46,862 nucleotides of DNA from Lichtheimia corymbifera B2541 (taxonomy: Eukaryota > Mucoromycota > Mucoromycetes > Mucorales > Lichtheimiaceae), in the NCBI GenBank assembly GCA_000697475.1, contig JNEU01000654.1:1-46862 (forward strand), written 5' to 3'. The position numbers were made by a program, and so were the translations under genes. Below are positions 13,065-23,377 of the stretch, piece after piece. Under the pieces are notes generated by a model. The model made no database searches. It worked only from the letters and a program-made list of their open reading frames with translations, and was not told the DNA's origin. The stretch's first letter is position 1; every line of letters begins with the position of its first letter.

Positions 13065-14396
13065 CTACACATAAATGGTCAATGATGTTTTTCGTTTGGA
13101 AGATGGCAAACTGGATACAGTGGTGGATGTGGATGAGCCTCGATTATCATCACGAGATTCATGAAACTCCTCGTCGTCGTTGGTAACATAAGATGATGAA
13201 GATGTTGATGGTGCGATACTCGTTTTCTCGTCTTCTTCGGGTACTGCATGTAGCGTGCTGTTGAGTTGTTGAGTGTTTCGACGTGGTTCGATGATCATTC
13301 GATAAACAAAATCGCCAAACAGAGTATCGGCACGTTGCAGCATCTTTTTATCCTTGACTACTTCACGAACAATAAACCAATCGTGGACTTCATTTTCACC
13401 AACAAACGTTTGCCAAGGGACACCATCCTGCTCTGCCTTGCTCGCAAAGTCAAGAGCATCATCACGCAAAGCTTCCTTGTTGCCTACAAACATGAGACAT
13501 TCCGGAAGAAATGCACGATAGCCCGTTTGCAAATCAGCGATGCCAAGAAGACGATTGGTGTCTGGGGGAGTATCAGGAGAAGGCTCTTCAAAGTAATCAT
13601 CAATGATACGTTTGGCAGTGAATTGAGTGATATAATCGTATTTGGTGTTTTGACGCCACGAGTCAGATGTCGTTTGATCGGTCACGAGGGGTGAACTTAA
13701 AACAGCTGCTGCAGGACGTGGTAGCTCTGGCAAATCAGCTGCTTGTTGCCCGTTGTCAGTCACCACTTCAAACATCGTTGGGTCATGCGTGATGAATAAC
13801 ATTTCCAGAATAAGCGCTGCGCCTGTCGATCCTCCAATAGCAACGATTTTGGATGGATCCACCTGGAGCGTGTTCACCAAATGCTCATAGGCATGCACTA
13901 CATCCTCGGTTGCACTAGGATACTTGTATTCGGGTGATAGCCGGTGTTCCGCAGACATGATTACTGCATTAATATTATAATGCTCCTTTAGGTATTGAAG
14001 CCAGTGGATATACGTGTCCATAAACATATTGCATTTGCCGATTCTAAATCCACCACCTTGTTTCATGTTTTGTTAATGAACGTGGAAAATATAGCACACA
14101 CTGTATAACGTTATTATATGCTTACCGTGCACATGGAAAAAGACAATATCAGCTTGAGCAACGCGTTCCATCATGGCAGAACGATCCAACTTGTGGACAT
14201 TCTCGCCAATCCAGCAACCCCACCATCCTTTGCTGTTCTTGACCTTGTGAATCCATTTACGATGCCATCCTTCAGGACGCAAAATGTCTTTGAATAATAA
14301 TCTTGCTGCTGGGGCGGGCAACACAAATCCACGTCGTAAGATCTTAATAGCTACACCAGGAGGCACTTTACGGATAGCAGTTCCTAATCGTTTCAT
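13065..14396 (-). CDS. HSL-family alpha/beta hydrolase (esterase / steryl acetyl hydrolase-like)
   Basis: A carboxylester hydrolase of the hormone-sensitive lipase group. Two exons (14396-14126, 14056-13065) give 420 residues. The oxyanion-hole motif HGGGF (90-94) is split by the single intron, so the junction is well supported. The nucleophile elbow is GGSTG with Ser167, the acid is probably in NKEALRDD, and the catalytic His is in NEVHDWF. SAEHRLSPEYKYPSA is the usual segment after the HGGG motif. The C-terminal 90 residues are Ser/Thr/Asp-rich and probably disordered. The hydrophobic stretch VAIKILRRGFVLPAPAARLL near the N-terminus may bind membrane. Substrate cannot be told; fungal relatives include steryl acetyl deacetylases and short-chain lipases. 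The intron acceptor is CAAG, acceptable but not the commonest. Confidence 0.88.
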
Positions 14397-15285
14397 CGTG
14401 TATGTACGTTAAAGAAACAAGGTAGTAATAAACACAAAAAGAGAAAAAGAAAGGATAGTTGCATCGTTTGAATGATGGGAATTCTAATCCTCGTTCATCG
14501 TTACACAAGACATTGAAGTGGGGAACTTCTGGTCTCCTCGATCTTGTTGGGGAGATTGTTGTTATTTCCTCGCACGGTGTGATCATGATGTATTGTTTGA
14601 TCGATACATACACCTTATATCTTCGTCTCGCATATCTTTGCATGTATGCTTACTTTATCCATCATCATCTTATTTACGAATCTTGCAGTCAATAATATGC
14701 CAAATGGCCTGTGGGTACAAAAGTAAGTACCACATGCCCTGTTAACCTAAATTGTTCTCGATATTGTCAAATACGAATGGAGCTTTATATGGAAGCTTTT
14801 GTTTATTCCGCTGCTTGGCTCATGCATACACCATGATGGACTACATTAAAGGCAAGCTGGCAAGTGCATCATGTGGATTCACGTGAGTTTTTCCTTTCAC
14901 ATAAGCACTGAATGATTGTCCTGGCTATGTATTAATCTTGCTAAGATTGAAGGATTGAGATGGGTTTCATCTATATAAGCTTGTGTTGAAAGATGGCGCA
15001 AAGGAAAAAGAGACAAAGTCATAGATATTATTGTGTCACCAACAACCCAGGAACCCAAGCATCTCCGTCAAACGATTCATTTTCATATCCTGCGGACAAT
15101 CTAACGCATAAAGATGACACCAGGAGTGACATGACTGTTATGATGAAGCGTACAAGGATCGTGTCGGCTTGCCCTTTTTCCGTTCTCGTCCTAGTCGCCC
15201 CCCAAAAACTGGCCCCATTACTTAAATCTATCTTTGATTACAATGCCAATGCGCATAGTGTTTATTGATTGCCAAAAAGTTGAGC
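14397..15285. other. Intergenic, promoter of the esterase gene
   Basis: An 889 bp stretch upstream of the esterase and downstream of the 152 aa protein gene. A 91-codon open frame on + at 14993-15268 has no recognisable domain, and a TATATAA-like box lies only about 15 nt before its ATG, so I do not call it a gene. Confidence 0.4.
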
Positions 15286-16012
15286 CTATGAGTTCTTGAC
15301 CAATTCTGCAAGGAGATCACCGCCATTTGCCATGATACCATCTACGGGAAAAAATACACACACCCATCATGAGTCCCTTATGAACAATGACCTCTTTTGT
15401 CCCATTATGTACTTACTCTTTTGTCCCCATACGGATGGTAACCCTCCCTTGTTTCCCCACGCCTTTTCTTGACTCTCATACTTTTCAGGTCGACCTTCTC
15501 CACTTGAACCATCATGATAGGCCGCTAACGTGTCAGAGAAACCTGTCAATCAATCCAGTCCGTTAGCATGCCGCATGATATCTCACATATAACGTTTCTA
15601 CTACTTGCGTTGGTTCAAAAACTGCATAACATCGGCACTATTGAATCCATTCTGGCCAATAGCTGGTTGAGGGCCTGCCGAGGACAAAGGTGCTGTTGCT
15701 GGTGGTGAAGAAGACGTTGCTGTCGATGCAGGTGGTGTGTTGGATCGATGGGGTTGCGATTTACTGCTGTTATTTATATTGCTCGCTTGTGGCTCCTTTT
15801 GTTTATCTATAGATTCTTGTCAATGGTGGTTGCGATAGTGATGGGAGGCAACTATTCGCATCTTGGAATGGGACTTACGAGTGGAGTTGTTCTTTCGTTG
15901 TTGTTGCTTCAAGGAATCGCGTCTATCCGAAGGCTTTTTACCGTGATTACCTGCAAGGTACTGATGAGTCTATATTATATAACACGGTCGCTGTAATGGA
16001 CTTACCTGGCAT
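15286..16012 (-). CDS. Low-complexity 152 aa protein of unknown function
   Basis: I do not recognise this protein. Five exons (16012-16006, 15950-15879, 15806-15609, 15542-15417, 15341-15286) give 152 residues. The first exon is only 7 nt (ATGCCAG), with an in-frame TAG just before it, so the start is well fixed. Residues 1-75 are basic then Ser/Thr/Pro/Ala-rich and disordered (GNHGKKPSDRRDSLKQQQR). Residues about 76-152 look more ordered (NSADVMQFLNQRFSDTLAAY, KAWGNKGGLPSVWGQK, NGGDLLAELVKNS). Joining exons 3 and 4 needs a GC-AG intron (15608-15543, donor GCAAGT); if it is kept, the frame ends at once after NQRK. A TATATA element lies about 40 nt upstream on the - strand. The structure rests on frame and splice signals only. 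Confidence 0.65.
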
Positions 16013-16569
16013 CGAGGACTAGGACAAGGTAGGGAAGCCAAAGGAGAAACAATATATAGCACTGGTGGAGCAGCTCTCACACGCAACCGTAGGTTGACTC
16101 CTACCGATATGGATCGCTGACTTTCAAGTGCAGCATTTACGAAATACGCAAGCTAACAAATGGTGGTGATGGTACCTGCAGTGACCTGTCAGCTGTGCCC
16201 AAAGGACATCTTGCCATAGAAACGGAGCTTTTAGATGGTATCATCATCCTGAAAGTAGAACATTGTTATACATGGCAACACCAGCATTGGGTCTCATTGT
16301 AAATTAGTGTAGACAAGTGATGCTTTATGAGGAGCATAATAAAGAAACGGAATATGGGTTATGGAAAAAAAAAGTTAGAAAGAAAAGGTCGTACAGGGGC
16401 GAGATGCATAGTAAGAAAAAAGCCGGTGATAAATTGTATATGGATGCGGTACTTGGGTGTGTGTGTGCGTGTGTCATAGCACGAGAGATAGAGAAAGAGA
16501 AAGAGAGAGAGTGTGTGTGTATGTGGAAAAAGTCGAGTTGATGCGCTTGTAATATAATCTTGATCGGTT
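16013..16569. other. Intergenic, with GT/GA-rich microsatellite
   Basis: This 557 bp region is upstream of the 152 aa protein gene and downstream of the casein kinase gene. It contains a GT- and GA-rich simple stretch (about 16455-16525). No gene was recognised. Confidence 0.5.
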
Positions 16570-18119
16570 CTAATCACACAATCCACATGTGAGTTTCGAC
16601 AAGAGACTTCGTTTCTTGCTGGGTTGAGCAGGAGCGTGCAAATGTTGTGGCATTGGTTGTGCCGATGCTTCTGCCGGTCGTTGTTGTTGATGTTGCATTT
16701 GTGCTTCTTTTGGCTCAGTCGTACGGGTGGTTGCATGACGTTGATTATCAGCAATTGCCTTTTTGGCTGGACCTGTTAATCCTTGACGTGCAGCTTGACG
16801 TTTGGAAAGCGTCTCCCATCCTTTGCCATTGTTCAACAGCATCCAGTCATATACACCATCCTCAACATCGCCCATATTCCGAATAACTTTGCTGAAGAGT
16901 TCTCGCAAAAAGTCATAGTCGGGTGTCTCTTCGAATCCCAATTTACGCACATATTGAAGATAGATGCCAAATTCCTCTAAAGATCAATGTCAGTGATCCC
17001 AACAATTATTCCTCAAGAGCAATAAACACTTTACCTGGGTATCCGTCACACAAATCCTTGACAGCTGTGCTTTGTTTCTTGTCACCGATCTTTTCATACT
17101 TTTGTTTGTTGGTTGCAGCCTTTAGGCCCTGCCAAGGCAAATGTCCACGCAAAAAGTACATGAATACATGGCCAAGAGCTTCCAAATCGTCACGTCGTGA
17201 TTGCTCTATTATAATCATAAGTATACGCATATACAAAAATGCACACCCCACCAATAATAATTACCTCGACCGAGATGGGTATTGATACTCATATATCGAG
17301 CAGTGCCAGAAAGACTCTTACGCTCGCGATAAGGAATATGTTGCTTCGTCTTGGGGTCACGGTAAAGTTTAGCCATGCCAAAGTCGACCATGAATATCTG
17401 ATTGGCCATTTTGGTGCCGGGCTTGCCGATCAAAAAGTTGTCGGGCTTGATATCTCGATAGATCAAGTTCTTTTCATGGATGGTCTGCACGCGGTCCAAC
17501 TAAATGGGTTCTCCAAGTCAGTAACAATGATACACGTGGGAGGAGAGAAGGGATGGTGAAACAAGGAGGATAATAGTTACCATTTGTTTGGCAAGCATAG
17601 CCACTGTTTTGGTAGAGAAACGACGTCCACAAATGTCAAACATGTCTTCAAGACTTGGACCCAATAGATCAATGACCAAGATATTGTGCAGTCCTTCTTG
17701 CCCAAAGTAGTAAGCCGTCGGAATACCCGCTGCCATAACAGAAACGTGTGCATCACATCGTCAGTCCTTGCCAAGACACAGTATCCAGGGCATGCAAAAC
17801 ATGACTTACTTGAACCAGCCATGATCTTGTACGTTCTATATTCATCTCGCAGTTGAGGAGCATCGCTTTTCCGAGGTTCAAACTTGATAGCCACGGGCTG
17901 ATTGTTAAGTAGATTGGTGCCTTTGTTGAAATGCAACTGCTTGTGTTACTGCGACCCATAACAGAATAACTTCATTTGCACATTGAGAGAGCTACCTTCA
18001 TAAATGATACCAAAGCTGCCTTCACCAATCTTCTTGCCAACTCTGTAATGGACTCCCACGACGTTATGCGATGAAAAGGGATTCGCCGCTGCAGACGATT
18101 GTGAATAGTTTCCAGCCAT
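16570..18119 (-). CDS. YCK2: Casein kinase I, YCK/gamma-like, plasma-membrane type
   Basis: A Ser/Thr protein kinase of the CK1 family. Six exons (18119-17996, 17920-17810, 17729-17581, 17499-17265, 17205-17035, 16976-16570) give 398 residues. The kinase domain starts near residue 25 with IGEGSFG (31-37) and VAIK (Lys54); the catalytic loop is YRDIKPDN (Asp144) and the metal motif DFG is at 167-169. [15 protein letters not shown] and [16 protein letters not shown] segments are CK1 hallmarks. The tail is Gln/Pro/Ala-rich and ends SKLTCGLCD, resembling the palmitoylated Cys-Cys ends of yeast Yck1/2 but with the two cysteines apart. ATGG start context is strong. Introns are 65-89 nt, GT-AG. The symbol is by closest yeast family; a gamma-type CK1 name would fit equally. 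Confidence 0.92.
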
Positions 18120-19980
18120 GGATTGCAATATGGATCGAGGTGTTTAAGGAGGAGGAACGCAGATATACGTTGAATAAAAGAGAATGTGGGTAGTGGACTG
18201 GAGATGAGAGGAAGAGAGAGAGTGAAAAAAAGAGCAAGTGCAAGGAGGTTGGGTGGGGTCGCCCAAGCAAAAGTGGAGCCCTACACTCTGCAAATGCCGG
18301 AGTGAGAATCTCCAAGCCCTGATTCACACTACTTGCTTCAATAAAATGGATGACGATGGGTTGGTTTGTATGCTTTCCTTTCCCTTATTCATCTTATACC
18401 CGTCTTCCCCTTCTTTTTTTACTTGTTCAATGGTATTTGACATGTTGGTCAATGCATCATACGCATAAATACAACGCTATATTCATACTAAAACTACCCT
18501 ACTTGCCTTATGCTGCAAAGAATACCCATTTCTCTATTTCTATTGGATGCCATACGTGAGGCAAAAAAACTGAAACAGGCAACAGGGCCCTGCCCACATG
18601 GTTGAACACTGATACAAAGATCCCAAGAATATCGAATCATGCACACAAGTGGTAAACTCACCTTAACCAATGGATTACATCGGCAATTGGACCGTGTGAA
18701 TCATTGGGTGGTGGTGAATCGTGGAACATCCAAGTATGGCAAAAACACAGCAAACGACGGCGTCTGGAAGTCTCAGCTAAACCTTAGTGGGCACAAGTTT
18801 TCTCAGGATCAAAGAAAAAGTTTATTATTGTTATCAAGAAGCGATATCGGTTCACGTATCTTCTTAGTTGATTGATTATGCAATAAATGTAACAACCTTG
18901 TGATATTATGCAAAAAGAAGCAATTAGAATAATCATCGTCATTGTTGTGTGCCTGTAATGATCTACGATTGGATGAGGATGGATCGCCGTATTGTTTTAA
19001 ATCGCAGGCAGTAAAAATGTCATGACGTACACTGGTCAGCAATCGTATCAGTGAATCAGGTTGTTTGCCTTATTGCCGATGCTATTAGAGCAGCTGTCGC
19101 CATTACTGTAGACTTGTTTGTCAGCAAGGCCTTAAAAACTGTTGCACAAAGACGAGCGTGCATTTGGCTACTCCCAAAACAATGATGCAAGCCAAATCGT
19201 AGATTGTATCACTTGTGGCGGTAAAAAAAAAAAGAGCGTCTTTGACCCCACGAGGCAACCCTTCGGTGGGATAGTACTGGCCATACATGGAAACAAAGTA
19301 CATCCTGACCAAAACTGCTAGATCGGGAAACCAGGTACTCGGCATAACAACGTACACCCAATGTCATGGTAAATACGTTGTCTAGTGCTATGGGTTGTTG
19401 ATATGGATATTCTTGGCACCCATTTTACATCTTTTGACGGTCATTCAAAAAAGCTGATACCGTGGTTACGAGCATATCTCTGGATGGTTTGTTTGGTGTG
19501 ATCAGCTACCCCAGACTGTAAACTGTAATCTGTGCAACCCCGACTTACCAAACAAGGTCACTGCATTTGTCAGAAAGCGGTCCTTGTGAGAGTCGGCGAT
19601 TTCTACTACTATCGTGCCTATCCCCCGCAAAGGTTGCCCATTGACCATCAATGCAATTCGTAGTTTAATATAATGCACAGGTTGCTGTCAAGCCATGCAG
19701 GATCATGTAAATCAATGTAACAACTCATTATGGCGTGTATCAATGCCTGAGAACGAGATCGGTTGTGGATGAATAGTAATGGGTTATATTCCATTCACTG
19801 CTGCTGGTCTGAGGCTAGCAATGACAAATCACTTAACTTTTCCCACATCAGCTCAGACAACAAGACCTATCAAATCGATGACTCTCTCAAACATCCACAG
19901 ATATATAAAGGACAAGGTGTGAGTCGAGGTAAAAGTCATCTACATTCAAACTTTTCTCTACTCTGTCACCGTTATTTACC
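18120..19980. other. Long intergenic region between divergent genes
   Basis: This 1.86 kb spacer separates the casein kinase (-) from the amine oxidase (+). Several short open frames are present on both strands, none over 80 codons or with recognisable domains. A poly-A run lies near 19225. I saw no tRNA, snRNA or 5S rRNA pattern. The right end carries the amine oxidase promoter. Confidence 0.5.
19902..19910 (+). promoter_or_regulatory. TATA box of the amine oxidase gene
   Basis: TATATAAAG stands 71 nt before the start codon of the copper amine oxidase, with a short CT-rich leader between. This is the clearest core promoter element in the window and fits strong or sharply regulated expression. 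Confidence 0.7.
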
Positions 19981-22110
19981 ATGCTCAACAAGGAGATGAA
20001 GACCGCCACTGCTGCATCAAAGCGCCCCTATGCTCATCCTTTGGATCAACTCACTGCTGATGAGATTGTCCACTCTGCCAACATTGTCCGTGCTGCCAAG
20101 CCTACCATGGATTTGATCTTCAACACCATCACTCTCAAGGAACCTTCCAAGCCCGTGATGATGTCTTACCTTGGTTGGGACAAGTCTTCTCCCCGTGTGA
20201 CCCACGTTGAGCGTGAAGCATTGGTGATTCTTTTGGAGCGTCCTTCCATGAAGTGCTATGAAGCTATTGTGTCCTTGGATACCGAATCGGTCAAGTCATT
20301 TGAGCATATCCCTGATGTGCAGCCTATTCTCACCATGGACGAAATGTTTGAAGTTGAGGAGCTTGTTGTCAAGGATCCACGTGTTGCCGAAGAATGCCGT
20401 GAATTGGGTATCCATGACATGTCTCAGGTGTTTGCCGATCCTTGGGCCATTGCTCGCCACGTCAACTACCCTGGCCGTGCTAAGCGTATGATGCAAGCTT
20501 TCCTTTACATGCGTACTTGTGAAGATGACAACCAATACGCTCATCCCTTGGATTTCGTTCCCATTATTGGTAAGTTGAATGTTTGGAAAAGGAAGTGGGA
20601 AATCAAGTTCAGTTTCAGCTAACTGACACTGTATATGAAACTAGATTTGGGAAAGATGGAAATCGTGTCTATTGAGCGCATTCGTCCTCGTGACAGCAAG
20701 TTCACTCGCCCCACCATTCCTCAGCAGAACCACAACTTTTTGCCTGAATTCATTGGTGAGGAGAACTTCCGCAAGGACGTCAAGCCTATTATTGTCCAGC
20801 AGCCTCAAGGTGTCTCTTTCACTGTCAAGGGTAATGAGATTGACTGGCAAAAGTGGAACATGCGTATCTCCATGAACTATCGTGAAGGTCTCGTTATCCA
20901 CAACGTCAGCTATCAAGATGGTGCCGAGAAGCGTCCTGTCTTTTACCGTGTCTCGCTTTCTGAAATGGTTGTCCCTTACGCTGATCCTTTTGAGCCCCAC
21001 TACCGCAAGCATGCTTTCGATGTCGGAGAATATGGTTTGGGTTTGTGCACCAACTCGTTGACTTTGGGCTGTGATTGCTTGGGCTCTATCTACTACTTTG
21101 ATGCCTGCTTCAACGATCACCAAGGCAAGCCTTTCCATATGCCCAATGCCATCTGCTTGCACGAGGAGGATGCTGGTGTCTTGTTCAAGCACACTGATTA
21201 CCGCAATGGTCGTGCCCACACTGTCCGTTCCCGCCGCTTGGTGATTTCTCAAATCGTCACTGTTGCCAACTACGACTATGGCTTGTACTACTACTTTTAC
21301 CAAGATGGTACCTTTGAATACCAAGTCAAGGCTACTGGTGAGCTCAACACCCACGTTATGGCTGAGGATGAAACACCCGGTCGCTATGGTGTCACTGTTG
21401 CTCCCCAAATCAACGCTCAATTGCATCAACACTTTTTCACCATGCGTATTGATCCTATGATTGATGGTCCCAACAACTCGGTTGTGCAAGTTGACACCTA
21501 TCCTTCGGAATTCCCTACTGGTCATCCACGCAACATTATGGGTAATGGTTTCTATGCTGAGTACAAGACGCTCAAGGACACGCATGAAGGTCAAGCCAAT
21601 CCTTGCTATGAGACTGCTCGTTACTGGAAGATCATCAACGAGAACCGCATTCATCCTTACACCAAGTCTGCTATGGGCTGGAAGATTATGAACCCTGCTG
21701 CTATTCCATTCATGCCCAAGCCTGACTCTTTGGTTGGTTCTCGTGCACCTTTTGCCCAGAACGCTCTTTGGGTCACTCCTTATGACGAGAAGCAAATGTT
21801 CGCTGGCGGCTTTTACTGCAACCAATCCGATGGCAGCGATACCTTGTATTCATGGGCCAACAAGGAACGCCAAAGCATCCAAAACAAGGACATCGTCGTC
21901 TGGCTTTCATTTGGTATCCACCACATTCCCCGTGTCGAGGACTTCCCTATCATGCCTGTCGAACTTGCTGGTTTCATGCTCAAGCCTGCCAACTTTTTCA
22001 TTGCCAACCCTGCCATGGATGTGCCTCCTTCTAACAAGGCTATCAACAAGTCTGTTCACGCTGATGCTGCACCTTCCTCTTCTTGCTGCTCTGGCACTAC
22101 CAAGCTGTAA
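19981..22110 (+). CDS. AMO1: Copper-containing primary amine oxidase
   Basis: It oxidises primary amines to aldehydes with release of ammonia and hydrogen peroxide, using Cu2+ and a topaquinone made from its own tyrosine. Two exons (19981-20569, 20645-22110) give 684 residues. The cofactor motif is VANYDYG (Tyr406 becomes topaquinone), the catalytic base is Asp322 in HAFDVGEYGLG, and copper ligands are His457 and His459 (LHQHFF) and probably His623 (IHHIPRVEDFP). The N2/N3 domains are present. The protein ends in TTKL, close to but not a standard peroxisomal PTS1. Lysine codons appear to be all AAG, and C-ending codons dominate, as in the ribosomal protein gene here and unlike most neighbours. 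A TATA box precedes it. Yeast homologues are peroxisomal, so that location is likely. Confidence 0.95.
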
Positions 22111-22162
22111 ATTCATCCACCTGTATATATATACCCTTATCTAGTTGTAGGATAGAAATCAA

Positions 22163-22168
22163 AATAAA
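22163..22168 (+). terminator. Poly(A) signal AATAAA of the amine oxidase gene
   Basis: AATAAA lies 52 nt after the amine oxidase stop codon in an AT-rich context. Confidence 0.45.
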
Positions 22169-22538
22169 AAGACATCACTTATTGAGCTTTATATGCATTT
22201 GTTTCTTTGCTTTTCTTTATTCGTCTGTTCTTGTGGTCATCAATAATAATATAAGAAATCACTAGTGAATGGTGAAAGGGAAACTGGCAAGGTGTCGTTG
22301 CTTGAAACACACGTAAACGTCGCATGGCGCTCTTTGGAGGGAGGAACACCTCTTTTCTTCTTCTTTTTGACAACCACGAGCAAATGGCACTCCATTGGAT
22401 CTCTGCAAGTACGAATACGAAGGCATTGAAGGGGTCACCGTGAGCGAGGGAATGTTATGAGTAAGAGGAACCGGTTTACAGCATCTTCGGCATGGCATCA
22501 ACACTCGAGCGAACAGACGTGGCAACAAACTAATCGAG

Positions 22539-23063
22539 GTGAAGACCACAGTATATTTGATGTCGAGCCTTCTCCAACAACCAGCAACATTCGTGGGGAC
22601 AATCAGCGACAACCTGATGGATGGGATGCTATTGGAATACAAGCAGTGGATGATGCGAAGCAGAAAGGGCTATCTTCGTCAGCAGCAGAACTATCTTACC
22701 CCTTGTACCAGAGCAACAACGATTCATCGAAGAGGCTACAATATCATAGATGATACTGACAGGGATGTTCGGATACTTGACGTTGGATATGGGGATGCAC
22801 ACAGCGTTATTCACCGGCTACATTTCCACACGATGCATTACGCCATTCTATACTGCAATTCATCCAATGTTCATGACACCTGTTATCAGCAATTCAAATC
22901 GAGCATTCGTTGTTCGTCACCATTTATCGATATCAAAGACCAGCTGTCACGACTTTATCACCTATACCCAGTATTATCGACATTCTTATGCGAGATGGAC
23001 GTGGTGGTTAGGATTGTTCAAGGCAGATGTAGCGGTGATGTGATAGATAGAATGCATGAATAA
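22539..23063 (+). CDS. Doubtful 174 aa ORF, possible relic or hypothetical gene
   Basis: I do not recognise this frame. It is a single-exon ORF of 174 codons between the amine oxidase and the LACTB2-like gene. The segment VRILDVGYGDAHSVI resembles motif I of class I SAM methyltransferases (hhDhGxGxG), but the second and third glycines are altered and the following acidic loop is not clear. A second frame (22750-23043) is open across the same stretch and reads as hydrophobic, and a third (22457-22753) overlaps the beginning. This overlap could mean a decayed gene with frameshifts or a chance run of few stops. No promoter or intron pattern supports it. Treat as a candidate only. Confidence 0.25.
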   Translation: MKTTVYLMSSLLQQPATFVGTISDNLMDGMLLEYKQWMMRSRKGYLRQQQNYLTPCTRATTIHRRGYNIIDDTDRDVRILDVGYGDAHSVIHRLHFHTMHYAILYCNSSNVHDTCYQQFKSSIRCSSPFIDIKDQLSRLYHLYPVLSTFLCEMDVVVRIVQGRCSGDVIDRMHE

Positions 23064-23377
23064 ACCTGGCAACTATTTCATCTATTCAATACGTGAAGGA
23101 GTCCATGATACTAGATCCAGACATCTCCATTGATGACCATAGCACATTAGCCCCTTGATTGTTTCCCAATAGCAATAAATCATATTATTCATATGCAACA
23201 ACTCACATATCATTACAACATTGTTCAAAGTTGGAGAGGGAAGAAACAAGGAAAGATAAAAAGGATATACATCATCAAGCACAGTAAGGTGAAAGAAAAG
23301 GGATAATACAAAAGCTATATAATGGTTATCTAACTCTAGGAGAAATGAAGAGGAGAACTGGCAACGGGTGATAAAGG
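23064..23377. other. 3' spacer
   Basis: A 314 bp AT-rich spacer between the doubtful ORF and the stop of the LACTB2-like gene. Nothing recognised. Confidence 0.45.

Noticed and set aside
14993..15268. 91-codon + strand ORF with a nearby TATA-like box
   Set aside because: The box is only about 15 nt before the ATG, the protein is unrecognisable, and it sits in the 3' side of a convergent gene.
19121..19357. 78-codon - strand ORF in the casein kinase/amine oxidase spacer
   Set aside because: It spans a poly-A run, has no recognisable domain and no splice partners.
20641..21825. 394-codon open frame antisense to the amine oxidase
   Set aside because: It is the shadow of a strongly biased coding sequence on the other strand; its translation has no domain character and no splice or promoter support.
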